A stretch of 64,000 nt of DNA from positions 40,512-104,511 of the forward strand of contig CAKSIP010000003.1 in the NCBI GenBank assembly GCA_934462825.1, in the 5' to 3' direction. Source of the stretch: an uncultured Eubacteriales bacterium (GTDB lineage: Bacteria; Bacillota; Clostridia; Oscillospirales; CAG-272). Shown here piece after piece: positions 17,458 through 26,016 of this stretch. Positions within the stretch are counted from its first letter, which is position 1, and each line of letters opens with the position of its first letter. The translations under genes and the position numbers were made by a program. Under the pieces are notes generated by a model, which did not search any database, was not told the DNA's origin, and saw nothing but the letters and a program-made list of their open reading frames with translations.

Positions 17458-17616
17458 ATGTGCAGATCCGTACTGAAAAAACTGATTGGCTTTTGCGCGG
17501 TCAGCTTCGGCGCCGGGATTCTTCTTTCGTATATTTTGCCGGGGTTTTTATTGGCGTTTATTGAAGCGGCCGCTCTCATTACGGCCGGATACCTTTTGTT
17601 GGTACACCCTTCTTAA
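17458..17616 (+). CDS. small membrane protein of 52 residues
   Basis: A short open frame with ATG at 17458, GGAAGGA at a suitable distance before it and a TAA stop. After a basic start (MCRSVLKK) almost the whole chain is hydrophobic: a helix, a turn at LPGF, a second helix with one Glu (FIEAAAL), then HPS. Small two-helix proteins of this type are common next to sporulation genes in Clostridia. No function can be assigned. The next gene downstream is the spoVM candidate. Confidence 0.5.
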   Translation: MCRSVLKKLIGFCAVSFGAGILLSYILPGFLLAFIEAAALITAGYLLLVHPS

Positions 17617-17676
17617 GAGGCTTTTCCATAAAAATATTGTGCAAACGGTATCGTACCGAAAACGAGGTGATGCGAA

Positions 17677-17784
17677 ATGAAAATTGTCATCATGAAGTCT
17701 CCCGGATTTCTCTCTCCCTTTCTCAGAAAAATTTTCGGCGTGAAAAAGACAGCAAAAGACAGAAGAAAGAAAAAAGAATTTTAA
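17677..17784 (+). CDS. spoVM: SpoVM, small spore-coat anchoring peptide
   Basis: A 35-residue peptide with GAGGTGA seven bases before its ATG. Lined up without gaps against Bacillus subtilis SpoVM (26 residues, from memory) it keeps Met1, Lys2, Lys7, Pro9, Phe11, Leu12, Arg17 and Gly21; Pro9 and the amphipathic helix are the known determinants of binding to the curved forespore membrane. A basic tail of about nine residues (KDRRKKKEF) is extra. SpoVM recruits the coat ATPase SpoIVA in the mother cell. It is too short for usual gene finders. A hairpin terminator begins 11 bases after the stop. Confidence 0.75.
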   Translation: MKIVIMKSPGFLSPFLRKIFGVKKTAKDRRKKKEF

Positions 17785-17794
17785 ATAGCAAAAG

Positions 17795-17883
17795 GGGGAG
17801 TGTTAAAAAACTCAGGATGAGTTTTTTAACACTCCCCAACGACATTGGTCTCAGCGGCGAAGGCGCCTTTGCGTCAGCCGCCG
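17795..17883 (+). repeat. dispersed hairpin element, copy A (includes terminator)
   Basis: A perfect 20-bp stem (17795-17837, GGGGAGTGTTAAAAAACTCA with a GGA loop) between the convergent spoVM and DUF6106-like genes, able to terminate both. It is followed by CGACATTGGTCTC and a GC-rich part (AGCGGCGAAGGCGCC). The same arrangement recurs at 51358-51438 and, inverted, at 36657-36738. The GC-rich part runs into the 3' end of the minus-strand gene. Confidence 0.75.
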
Positions 17884-18416
17884 TGATTTTGCTGCAAGGC
17901 CGCCGCATTGTAGAGGCGGAAGGAGCAAAGCGCCTTGTCGATCAGCTGCAGGTACACGACGCAGTTGTCTCCGTTTTCATCCGAGCAAAAAACAGCATAG
18001 GCCTCGGCGCTGTCGAGCGAGGACACAAAATAAAATTCATGTTGAGGATCAAATTCATCCACGGCGCGTGCCGTGGCTTTTTCGTCAGCGGGAAGAACGC
18101 GCAAAACGTCGCGCATATCCAAAGTCAGAACCGTTTTGCGGGAGCGCCCCCCGTAAATCCGCGAAATGGTAAGAATACCGGCCTCGGCCACATATTCGTA
18201 TTCCACATTGACGTACCGCCAGGTGAAGAAGACTAACATCCATGTTGTCAAAGGAATCAGGGCAAGCAGCGGCACCAAAATCCGGGTAAGCAGGCCAAAC
18301 ACCAACCATAAAAGAACAAAAAGAACATAGCTCGCAAGCAACAGTCCGCGCCGAAGCTGCAACTTTGCGTTCTTTTTCGGTTGAATGACATATTCATATC
18401 TTTCAAAAGCGTCCAT
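17874..18416 (-). CDS. DUF6106-like membrane protein
   Basis: A 180-residue protein starting MDAFERYEYVIQPKK, then two hydrophobic helices (about 23-45 and 50-70) and a soluble part with NVEYEYVAEAGILTISRIYGGR and LTLDMRDVLRV. This matches my memory of the DUF6106 family of Clostridia (helix pair, then 'VEYEY...G.L.I..I...R.RK.L...D'). Function unknown. The ATG at 18416 is preferred to the longer open frame because the family begins there. Its 3' end abuts hairpin element copy A. Confidence 0.6.
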   Translation of the reverse strand: MDAFERYEYVIQPKKNAKLQLRRGLLLASYVLFVLLWLVFGLLTRILVPLLALIPLTTWMLVFFTWRYVNVEYEYVAEAGILTISRIYGGRSRKTVLTLDMRDVLRVLPADEKATARAVDEFDPQHEFYFVSSLDSAEAYAVFCSDENGDNCVVYLQLIDKALCSFRLYNAAALQQNHGG

Positions 18417-18547
18417 GACAAGGAGAACCTCTCTTTTTGATAAAAAGGGAAACGTCCCGAAGGCCGTTTCGCTTATAATTGCACCTCTTATTATACACGC
18501 TTTTGCTTTCCTTTGCAAGACGTGCCTGCGCAATTTTTATTATGGAC

Positions 18548-18576
18548 TTGATTTTTTGAGGGGAATCGTGTAAAAT
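18548..18576 (+). promoter_or_regulatory. housekeeping-type promoter of the DUF1836 gene
   Basis: TTGATT, a 17-bp spacer and TAAAAT. The start of transcription would fall in the palindrome that follows. Confidence 0.7.
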
Positions 18577-18579
18577 AGT

Positions 18580-18600
18580 ATGCGATAACACATATCGCAT
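18580..18600 (+). promoter_or_regulatory. candidate operator palindrome
   Basis: ATGCGATA-ACACA-TATCGCAT is a perfect 8-bp inverted repeat starting three bases after the -10 box and reaching the first possible ATG. Its place suits a repressor blocking initiation. The gene it precedes encodes a DUF1836 protein, a family with a MerR-like helix-turn-helix fold, so autoregulation is plausible. Confidence 0.5.
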
Positions 18601-18616
18601 GAAAGGATACCGTCCA

Positions 18617-19393
18617 ATGAATGATCCGATGAAAAATCAAGAAGCTACCGTCCCATCGACCGATACGGACACACAACGCGGCCTTTTTCCCGAACTGACG
18701 GAATTGATGCGGGCGGCCGTGGCGGATGCCGATTTGCACAGCTTTGAAATCCCCTCGCTGGATCTCTATATTGATCAGATCCTTACGCTGGTTTCGGAAA
18801 AAAACGAAACGGCCGGCGCCCGGTACCGGGAAAATGTTTTGACGAAAACCATGGTGAACAACTATTCCAAAGAAGGCCTGATCAGCTCGATTAAGGGAAA
18901 AAAATACACCAAGGAGCAAATTCTGCAAATTTTGTTGATTTGTTCGCTGAAAAATACCGTTTCCATCTCGGATGTCAAACGGATTTTGCAGGGCGTTTAC
19001 GGAGAGGGCTTCAACGGCTCCGCGCTGGAGGAGAGCTATGAGCGTTATCTGGCTATCAAGGCGAAAAATCGGGATCGCGCCATGCTGGCGGCCGAGACGC
19101 TGATGCAGAAAGAAGAGCTGACGCTGACGGACAGCCGGGATTATTTTGTCGGCTTGCTTGGCCTTTTATCGCTTTCGGTTTATTTGAAAAATATCGCTCT
19201 CGTCATGATGGAAGCGCGCTACCCGGATCCCGCCGCCCGCGAGGAGGAAAAGGCGCGCACGGCGAAGGAAGCGCGCGAGCGCGAGAAGGAAGATAAAGAA
19301 AAGGACAAAGATAAAGATAAAGATAAAGAAAAAGACAAAGATAAAAAAGGAAAGGCAGGGGAATCGGGCAATGTTCGTAAGCAATCCAAGTAA
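18617..19393 (+). CDS. DUF1836 protein with K/D-rich tail
   Basis: Predicted DNA-binding protein of 258 residues. Residues of about 45-170 carry the DUF1836 pattern (SLDLYIDQILTLV, VLTKTMVNNYSKEGLI, KKYTKEQILQILLICSLKNTVSISDVKRIL), a MerR-type helix-turn-helix family. The last 50 residues are charged and repetitive (KEKDKDKDKDKEKDKDKK), encoded by an AAAGAT/AAAGAA hexamer run. The ATG at 18617 has AAAGGA nine bases before it; an ATG six codons earlier lies in the palindrome and has no site. The stop lies 23 bases inside the next gene, so the two are translationally coupled. Confidence 0.72.
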   Translation: MNDPMKNQEATVPSTDTDTQRGLFPELTELMRAAVADADLHSFEIPSLDLYIDQILTLVSEKNETAGARYRENVLTKTMVNNYSKEGLISSIKGKKYTKEQILQILLICSLKNTVSISDVKRILQGVYGEGFNGSALEESYERYLAIKAKNRDRAMLAAETLMQKEELTLTDSRDYFVGLLGLLSLSVYLKNIALVMMEARYPDPAAREEEKARTAKEAREREKEDKEKDKDKDKDKEKDKDKKGKAGESGNVRKQSK

Positions 19394-21026
19394 AAAAGCA
19401 CGGAGCGGCCGGCTGGCGGTGCTGTTGCTTGCGGGCGTTCTTTTTGTCGCTTGCCTTGTGGGATGCGCGCAACAAGAGCCTTTTGTGTTTGAAGAACGCA
19501 ACGGGGAAGCCGTGCTTGTCAATTACCGCGGCAAGGGAATCCAAAGCGTTACGGTTCCGGCCGATTGGAACGGGCTTCCCGTGACGGCCATTGGCAATTT
19601 TGCCTTTGCGCATACTGTTTCTCTGAAAACGGTGATCTTGCCGGACACCGTGCAGTCCGTGGGGGACTATGCCTTTTTGAACTGTGCCGGCCTTGAAACG
19701 ATGGCCTTGCCGACCGCGTGTCGCTCGGTTGGCGCGTATGCGTTTTCGGGCTGTTCTTCGCTGACGGAGGCTTCCATGCCCGGCGTGACCGAGCTGCCCG
19801 AGGGACTTTTCCGAAACTGCTTTGCCCTGCATCGCTTGTCCGCAGGGAAGGCGGTGACTATCGGAGACTATGCCTTTGCGGGCTGCGTGTCTTTGGAGAC
19901 TTACGATACCGGAAAGGAAATGGAAAAGCTCGGTTCTCATGTGTTTGACGGCTGTACAGCCCTGCGCCGGATTGATCTCGGCCCTGCCGTCAAGGAAATA
20001 GGAGCGTATTGCTTTTTCGGAAGCGAAGCCTCGGTTTACTTTAATGAAAACAACCGAATGGACAGGCTTCCGGCGCAATGCTTTGCCGGGTGCTTGGGGG
20101 AAGAAATCCGATTGCCGGCAGACCTGTTTTATATCGGCTCCGATTGCTTTTCGGCGTGTACGGCCAAGGTGATTTTTTCGGGCGACCGGCTCACGGAGCT
20201 GTCGGACGGCGCTTTCCGTGATTATCTCGGCGAGACGTTGTCACTGCCGTCCTCTTTGACGCGATTGGGACAGGAGGCGTTTGCCGGGTGTGTCCGTCTG
20301 TCCTCCTTGACTTTGCCGACGAATGTGACATATATGGGGGAAAAGCTATTCTACGATATGACGGGGGAGATTCTGTTTGCCCCCGATGCGGCGCTTACCG
20401 CCCTTTCGGAGAAGGCGTTTTCCGGCTATCAAGGGGCAACGCTTCGCCTCCCCAACTCCCTCTGCCGTCTTGACAAAAATGCTTTTGACGGTTGCCGGGC
20501 CGATGTGGACTTGACCGATTGCACCAATCTGACCGAGATCGGCACCTACGCTTTTCAAAATTATCGCGGGCGGAAAATTCTGCTGCCCGACACCCTGACT
20601 AAGGTGGAGACGGAGGCCTTCAGCAGCTGTTCGCAGCTGAAAGAAATCCGCCTGCCTGACAGTGTGACCGAACTGCCGGATATGCTGTTTGCCAACTGCT
20701 TTGAGTTGACTAAAGTTACGCTGGGCAAGCACGTGGAGCGGATCGGCAAGTATACCTTTTATGCTTGTTGGGAGCTGACCGAGATGACAACCCCCGAAAG
20801 CCTGACGGAAATTGGAGAAAAAGCCTTTTTTGAATGTAACAAGCTCGTTACCGTGCGGCTCAATCGAGGTCTTAAGACGATCGGATCGGAGGCCTTTCAG
20901 AATTGCCCGGCGCTTTTGACAATCTTTTATGCCGGGACGGAGCAGGAATGGAAGGACGTTGTGCTGGTCGGCGGCAAAAGCGCTATCGGATACACGACCG
21001 TTCTTTGCGCCGATTCCGCATCCTGA
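19371..21026 (+). CDS. BspA-type leucine-rich-repeat lipoprotein
   Basis: A surface lipoprotein of 551 residues. The signal peptide ends in LVGC near residue 32. The rest is built of some twenty LRR_5 (BspA-like) repeats of about 23 residues, recognised by AF..C..L..(V/I).LP and IG..AF. Such proteins act in adhesion or binding in other bacteria; the ligand here is unknown. The start overlaps the end of the DUF1836 gene, so it is read from the same promoter and may be under that protein's control. The last repeat is followed by AGTEQEWKDV, a common capping segment of these proteins. Confidence 0.85.
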   Translation: MFVSNPSKKARSGRLAVLLLAGVLFVACLVGCAQQEPFVFEERNGEAVLVNYRGKGIQSVTVPADWNGLPVTAIGNFAFAHTVSLKTVILPDTVQSVGDYAFLNCAGLETMALPTACRSVGAYAFSGCSSLTEASMPGVTELPEGLFRNCFALHRLSAGKAVTIGDYAFAGCVSLETYDTGKEMEKLGSHVFDGCTALRRIDLGPAVKEIGAYCFFGSEASVYFNENNRMDRLPAQCFAGCLGEEIRLPADLFYIGSDCFSACTAKVIFSGDRLTELSDGAFRDYLGETLSLPSSLTRLGQEAFAGCVRLSSLTLPTNVTYMGEKLFYDMTGEILFAPDAALTALSEKAFSGYQGATLRLPNSLCRLDKNAFDGCRADVDLTDCTNLTEIGTYAFQNYRGRKILLPDTLTKVETEAFSSCSQLKEIRLPDSVTELPDMLFANCFELTKVTLGKHVERIGKYTFYACWELTEMTTPESLTEIGEKAFFECNKLVTVRLNRGLKTIGSEAFQNCPALLTIFYAGTEQEWKDVVLVGGKSAIGYTTVLCADSAS

Positions 21027-21093
21027 CGGCGAAAAAGAAAGAGAGAGCACACGCGAAATCGCAAGCCAATAAGGGCAAAGCCAAGCGCAAAGG

Positions 21094-21759
21094 CTACTGT
21101 TTCGCCGTACCGTCCGGCGGCAGGGGAGCACCGGCCTGTGTCGGCGTGAAATCGGTCAGAGTGATTTCGCAAGGGGTGTCGGTGCGCGTGATGGCGATGG
21201 GAGCTTGCGTTTTTGGATGGATGAAAACCCGACAGGGGCCAACGGTGACGGCCGTGACGCGTATTCCGTCTTTTTGACAGCTTTCCACGCGATCTATCGA
21301 CTCTTTGAGAAACAACACCTGCGCGAGAGCGTCGAGAAAGGGCGGTGCCGCGCCGTCCGGCAGAAAATCATCTACGGCTCCGAGCTTCAACCGAAAACGG
21401 CCGTTGCTTTCGGCCCGGATGAATAGCCCGGCTATCGTTTCGGGCGAGGTAAACGTCAGAGAAAAAACACGCTCGTTTTCGCTTGGGCTTTCCGCTTCCA
21501 AGCGCCCCGACGCGGTGATTTTGTCGGTTTTCAGAATAAACCCGGCGGAAAAGCGGCCTTGCAGTCCCAAAAGAGGATTTTGGGAGCGCGGTTGCATGTG
21601 GCAGGAAGAAAAAAGAAGCCCGAAGAAAAGCGGAAAGCACAGCAAGGCAGCCCCGATACGCCGGATTTCGGCCGTTCGGAACAGGCGGTGCGTTGTCCGC
21701 CCCTTCGGATACGGAGGCTTGGGGGCAGATGAGAACGAGAAAACGGGACTTTGATTCAT
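21094..21759 (-). CDS. uncharacterised lipoprotein
   Basis: A 221-residue protein. After a long n-region the signal peptide ends LLFSSC near residue 53. The mature part alternates beta-rich stretches (GFILKTDKITASGRLEAES, RVFSLTFTSP, ITLTDFTP) and one helix, which recalls LolA-like folds, but the evidence is weak and I do not recognise the family. The ATG at 21759 has AGAAAGGA upstream; a longer open frame exists without a site. It converges with the leucine-rich-repeat gene with 67 bp between them and no clear terminator. Confidence 0.6.
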   Translation of the reverse strand: MNQSPVFSFSSAPKPPYPKGRTTHRLFRTAEIRRIGAALLCFPLFFGLLFSSCHMQPRSQNPLLGLQGRFSAGFILKTDKITASGRLEAESPSENERVFSLTFTSPETIAGLFIRAESNGRFRLKLGAVDDFLPDGAAPPFLDALAQVLFLKESIDRVESCQKDGIRVTAVTVGPCRVFIHPKTQAPIAITRTDTPCEITLTDFTPTQAGAPLPPDGTAKQ

Positions 21760-21960
21760 AAAAAATCCTTTCTGTGCCGAAATCGGCGCCAACGGGAAAA
21801 GCCGGCCGTGCTTTTCCGGCACCCTGACGGTTCCATAACACTCTTTTTCATTTTTCTTTTGATTTTTTGACTTTCCTTTTATCCTATGAAAAAACAAAAC
21901 CTTTCATGCAAAGAAAGCGAGACGCTGCCGTGGAAATCCATGCCGCGGTTCGCTTTTCTC

Positions 21961-21989
21961 TTGCAAAATACCGAGAAATGTAGTATAAT
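21961..21989 (+). promoter_or_regulatory. housekeeping-type promoter of the DUF5722 gene
   Basis: TTGCAA, a 17-bp spacer and TATAAT. It lies in the roughly 300-bp divergent region (21760-22062) between two lipoprotein genes, which otherwise holds an A/T-rich stretch near 21840-21900 and a weak GC-rich inverted repeat near 21930-21955. Confidence 0.75.
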
Positions 21990-22062
21990 GTAACATGCAG
22001 TTTATAAGGACGCTGTGCGAATCCGATAGCGGTTGCGCAGTACCAAGCAGGAGGGAAAAAAC

Positions 22063-24558
22063 ATGCAGAAAACGAAGAAAAAGAAAAGCAGTGGCACAGG
22101 TAAATTTATGCAGCGCCTACTTGCACTTTGTTGTGCCGTTTTGATGATCTCCTCGATACCGGCGCTGTTTTCCTCCTGCGCGAAAGGCGGAAAAAAATCG
22201 GACGCCAACTTTGTCAGCATTTCCAAAGACGGAAAAAAGATCTCTGTGAAAGCGCCGGTGGAAAACGGAGCCTCCGAGGTGTATTTGATGGCGGCCGATT
22301 TGTGGCAAACATCGGCGCTGGATGCGCTTGAAATTGCCCCGGCCAAAGTGAAGGGAGGCGAAGCGAGCGCTTCCTTCCGTCCCGACGGAAATCTGTCGTC
22401 GGTGCTTTGCAAGGGCTACTTTTTTGCGGAAAAGACCGGGGACGGCATTTATCGGGCCGTTTCCTCCACCTTTTATGCCACCGATCCCAAGGCCGTGCAT
22501 CGCAACGGCGCCGACGTCCGTGAAGATCGTCGTCCGGGGCCGATTAAGGGCGCGGTAGGCAATGTTTCGGGCCTTGTGGAGCTTGGGGCGAAATATACCT
22601 CTGTCACGGTGGACATCGGAAAAATGATGCGCCAAAACGGCGGCATCGGCACCATGGCTTATACATGGAACGGCTTGACGTATTATCTTTCGCGGGACGC
22701 GGTAGAGGCGCTGGACAAGGAAATTCGCGCTTATACCGACGCGGGGATTTATGTAAGCCTTTCGCTGGTGCAGACCGTGCATTATAACGATTTGCCGGCC
22801 GGTGTGCGCGACATTGCGTTTGTCAGCAGCGCCAAGGCGAATGGCTATGCCTGGAACATGACCACCCGCGAGGGCGCCGGCCGCCTGTGCGGATTTTTGG
22901 ACTTTTTGGCGGCGCGTTACGGCAATGGCGGGGAGTACGGCAAGGCCTGTTCCTTCGTTATCGGACACAACGTCAATACGTTCTCTGACAACTATGCGAG
23001 CAATTTGGCCGTGGATGCTGCCGTGCAGAATTACGTCAATGCCGTGCGTATGGCGTATAATATTCTTTTGTCCCATACGGCGGAGGGGAAGGTTTACATA
23101 TCCCTCGGCAACAATTGGAATGTGGCTTCGGCCGGTGGCTGGAACAGCCGTGAGTTTTTGTCGGCCTTTAACAATATGGCTTCGGCCGGCGGGGACTTTT
23201 TCTGGCAGGTGGCGGTTTCGGCCAACGCCTCGGATCTTTCCAACAGCGCCATTTGGGAGGACAGTCTGGTTGCGGAAAATCCGAGCTTCCTTTCGCCTGC
23301 CAATATTGAAATTTTGCAAAATCTATTGGCAACCGACACTTTTATCTGTCGCGGCAGACAGCGGCACCTGCTCCTGACCGATTTTGTCGTGGGGGGCGGT
23401 GATGCGGAAAAGCAGGCGGCTTCCTATGCGTTTGCTTATTATAAATGTCTCGACGTCAATACGGTGGATGCTTTGATTTACGGCCAATTGCGCGACAGCG
23501 CGAAAAGCACCCTGCAGAGCGGCCTTTATACCGCCGGAGGAGAAAACAGCTTCTCCGAAAGAAAAAAGATCGCGGACGTGTTTGCTTCGATTGATAACGT
23601 CAATCAGGGGGATCTGTCCTTTGTCAAAACCTTGATTGGAGAAAAATGGACGCTTCTTTATAAGAGCCACACCAAACAGGCGATTGTCCGCAAGGTCACG
23701 CACGGCTCGGAATGTCATACTACCAGCGGACTTGACCGAAAGCTTTTAACCGACTTTACCGGACGCAACAGCGTGGGTATGTACGGGGGCGATCTGTACG
23801 GTTTTTCGCCTGCGTTTAACGCCGACTTTGTCGAGCTGCGGTATTCGGCCGCCTATGAGCGCCCGGCCCTGTACGCGGCGCTGTCGGCCGTCCATGCTTC
23901 GGATAAAGCCGGGGTGGTGACCGGGAGAATTTCCATAAAAGAGTTGAAAAAAGTGGGCTTTTTGGGCCTTGCGGTCATGGCAGCCGGAACCGGAGAGGCG
24001 GCTGATGTGGAATTGCAGTTGGTCGGCTACGATAAAAACGGCCAAGAGCGCATTTATACCGCGACTGCACGTATTCTCTCCAATATGTGGGGAACGATCA
24101 GTGTGAATGTGGAGGATTTCCTCGGAGACATCCGAAGCGATTTTGTGACGCTGCGGGTTCTTGCGTCGCCGGATACGGCGGCCAACCGCGTCAATGCCCT
24201 TTGGATCGCGGAAATCTATACGGAAGCGCCGAACAAATTCGTGATGCCGGTGTGGTTGACGGTGCTTTTGATTGTCATTGCCGTGGCAGGGGCGCTGGTT
24301 GGCTTTGTTATTTGGTTCCGTAAAAATTACACAATCGTGATGGAATATCCGTCCGACAAGAAAAATGCTTTGCGGCCGTCGGGAAAAAGAGGCAATAAAA
24401 AGAGAGCCTCCGACAGAGCCGATCGGAAAGCAGAGACGAATCCGGAGAAAGCCGAAGGGCGAAAAGAGGCCGGACACGGGAAGGACGGCGGCAACGATAA
24501 GGCCGGAGAAAAAGAAAAAGAACAAGAACAAAAACAAGAAACAGAAAACAAGATGTAA
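22063..24558 (+). CDS. DUF5722 lipoprotein, glycosidase-like
   Basis: A large surface protein of 831 residues. The lipobox is LFSSC near residue 39. The central part (about 130-530) contains WNGLTYYLSRDAVEALDKEIRAYTDAGIYVSLSLV, a FDYN-type TIM-barrel start, FVIGHNVN and WQVAVSANA, which fit the DUF5722 family, thought to be related to glycoside hydrolases. Near the C-terminus a single helix (VWLTVLLIVIAVAGALVGFVIWF) is followed by a K/E-rich cytoplasmic-like tail ending KEKEQEQKQETENKM, encoded by an AAAGAA-type repeat. Having both a lipobox and a C-terminal helix is unusual. The ATG at 22063 follows GCAGGAGGG. An AraC regulator follows. Confidence 0.7.
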   Translation: MQKTKKKKSSGTGKFMQRLLALCCAVLMISSIPALFSSCAKGGKKSDANFVSISKDGKKISVKAPVENGASEVYLMAADLWQTSALDALEIAPAKVKGGEASASFRPDGNLSSVLCKGYFFAEKTGDGIYRAVSSTFYATDPKAVHRNGADVREDRRPGPIKGAVGNVSGLVELGAKYTSVTVDIGKMMRQNGGIGTMAYTWNGLTYYLSRDAVEALDKEIRAYTDAGIYVSLSLVQTVHYNDLPAGVRDIAFVSSAKANGYAWNMTTREGAGRLCGFLDFLAARYGNGGEYGKACSFVIGHNVNTFSDNYASNLAVDAAVQNYVNAVRMAYNILLSHTAEGKVYISLGNNWNVASAGGWNSREFLSAFNNMASAGGDFFWQVAVSANASDLSNSAIWEDSLVAENPSFLSPANIEILQNLLATDTFICRGRQRHLLLTDFVVGGGDAEKQAASYAFAYYKCLDVNTVDALIYGQLRDSAKSTLQSGLYTAGGENSFSERKKIADVFASIDNVNQGDLSFVKTLIGEKWTLLYKSHTKQAIVRKVTHGSECHTTSGLDRKLLTDFTGRNSVGMYGGDLYGFSPAFNADFVELRYSAAYERPALYAALSAVHASDKAGVVTGRISIKELKKVGFLGLAVMAAGTGEAADVELQLVGYDKNGQERIYTATARILSNMWGTISVNVEDFLGDIRSDFVTLRVLASPDTAANRVNALWIAEIYTEAPNKFVMPVWLTVLLIVIAVAGALVGFVIWFRKNYTIVMEYPSDKKNALRPSGKRGNKKRASDRADRKAETNPEKAEGRKEAGHGKDGGNDKAGEKEKEQEQKQETENKM

Positions 24559-24679
24559 AAACCAAAATTGCGTTTGATCGCTTTCCGCGACAAAAGGGAA
24601 GCTCGCAGAACGAAAAAGTCCCGACAGAAGCCCGGGGCGGCGTGTTCCGTCCATCGGATAAAACGGAGGAAGACACTCA

Positions 24680-25585
24680 ATGAGCCTGATGTATGAGGTA
24701 AGAAATATTCAGATGTTGCACGGACATAGTGAATACAATTCCTATCTGCAATATCCCGCCCATTTGCACAATTTTATTGAGCTGGTGCGTATGCTGGACG
24801 GCGAGGTGGACTGCTTTGCCGATTCCCGCCGTTACCGGGTGCGTTCGGGTGATCTGTTTATCGCATTTCCCAATCAGATTCACTATTACGAATCTTTCGG
24901 GCCGGAAAAATATGATATTTTCCTTGTGAGCGTCAATCTGCTGTCTCCGTTTTCGCAGCTGCTGGAAACCAATACGCCGAAAAGCGCCCGCGTGCCGGCG
25001 GAGGAAGTCAGCCCTCGGATGCACTTCCTTTTGGATTGCCTGATTGATGCTTGCCGGGATGTCGAACACGGGGAACGGTACGCAGAGGAGCGCCGGGAAG
25101 GGTACCTTACCGCATTTTTCGGGGAATATTTGAAAAGCGCCGAGATGAGCGGCCCGGGATCGCGGGAGGCGAGCGCGTTGAAAACAATTGTGGACTACTG
25201 CTCCCGGCACTATACGGAAGATTTGTCGCTGGCTACGCTGAGCGAGGAGCTTCATATGAGCAAATATTATATCTCGCATATTTTCGGAAACAAGGTCAAT
25301 ATGCGCTTCAATGATTACATTAACTCCTTGCGCATTTCCAAAGCCTGCGTGCTTTTGGCCGGCAGTGAAAAAAGCATGACGGAGATCTGCGATCAGGTGG
25401 GCTTTTCCACCATTCGTACCTTTAATCGCGCCTTTTTGCGGCAGTTTGGACATTCCCCCAGCGAATACCGACGCACCGTCGCCCCCTATCGGGACTTTCA
25501 GGAAGTGAAGGAGAAGAAGCCGGATGAAAAAGCGGAGGCGCCGGACGCCGATGCAAAGCGGACACCCCCCGCGGACAAGCAGTAG
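24680..25585 (+). CDS. AraC-family transcriptional regulator
   Basis: A 301-residue regulator. Residues 1-150 form a cupin-type sensing domain (HLHNFIELVRMLDGEVDCFADSRRYRVRSGDLFIAFPNQIHYYES). Residues of about 170-270 form the double helix-turn-helix (LSLATLSEELHMSKYYISHIFGNKVNMRFNDYINSLRISKACVLL, then MTEICDQVGFSTIRTFNRAFLRQFGHSPSEYR). A K/E/D-rich tail ends the protein. Members with this layout usually sense sugars. Its neighbours suggest, without proof, that it governs the DUF5722 lipoprotein gene upstream; rhaBAD lies 30 kb away. The ribosome site is GGAGG. Confidence 0.88.
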   Translation: MSLMYEVRNIQMLHGHSEYNSYLQYPAHLHNFIELVRMLDGEVDCFADSRRYRVRSGDLFIAFPNQIHYYESFGPEKYDIFLVSVNLLSPFSQLLETNTPKSARVPAEEVSPRMHFLLDCLIDACRDVEHGERYAEERREGYLTAFFGEYLKSAEMSGPGSREASALKTIVDYCSRHYTEDLSLATLSEELHMSKYYISHIFGNKVNMRFNDYINSLRISKACVLLAGSEKSMTEICDQVGFSTIRTFNRAFLRQFGHSPSEYRRTVAPYRDFQEVKEKKPDEKAEAPDADAKRTPPADKQ

Positions 25586-25647
25586 CAATAGAAAGCCAAA
25601 TTCAAAAGAACAGTAAAGTAAGTAAATAAAAAAGAGAGGAAAACACC

Positions 25648-25866
25648 ATGAAACAAACCCCGGAGGTAACGGTGCGGCTCTCCGCCGAGCTGCTTCGCAA
25701 ACTGATCGTAGTGGCCAACGCCGAAAAGCGGACTTTGAATAATCAGTTCCTTTTTATGGCGCGGAATAATATTCAATATTTTGAGAAAACAAAGGGAAAA
25801 ATTGATCCGGCTACCCTTCAGGCGATTGATTTGACGGAGTTTTTGACGGAAAATAATGAAAAATGA
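25648..25866 (+). CDS. small ribbon-helix-helix (Arc-like) protein
   Basis: A 72-residue protein with EVTVRLSAELLRKLIVVANAEKRTLNNQFLFMARNNIQYFEK, fitting one DNA-contacting beta strand (VTVRL) and two helices of the Arc/MetJ fold. An AGAGGA site precedes the ATG. It stands directly upstream of the pyruvate:ferredoxin oxidoreductase gene, whose promoter begins 11 bases after this stop, so local regulation is possible but unproven. Confidence 0.65.
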   Translation: MKQTPEVTVRLSAELLRKLIVVANAEKRTLNNQFLFMARNNIQYFEKTKGKIDPATLQAIDLTEFLTENNEK

Positions 25867-25876
25867 ATGTAAATTT

Positions 25877-25905
25877 TTGATTAAGACTATTTACTTTTAT
25901 AATAA
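25877..25905 (+). promoter_or_regulatory. housekeeping-type promoter of the oxidoreductase gene
   Basis: TTGATT, a 17-bp spacer and TAATAA in a strongly A/T-rich gap, giving a leader of about 105 bases before nifJ. A second possible -10 (TATACT) follows at 25913. Confidence 0.65.
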
Positions 25906-26016
25906 GGAATGCTATACTATTTTTTTGAGCGGTTTTTCTCTTTGAAAAAGTCGATTTGGCGCTTCCGCTTGCTATAAAAAATAAAAAATTAAAATAAATC
26001 AGGAGGACACACAAAC

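Noticed and set aside
17637..18236. Plus-strand frame of about 200 codons covering spoVM and the hairpin element
   Set aside because: It is in a different frame from spoVM, translates the hairpin (SVKKLRMSFLTLP) and is antisense to the DUF6106-like gene. The same peptide arises from element copies B and C, which shows it is the repeat and not a protein motif.
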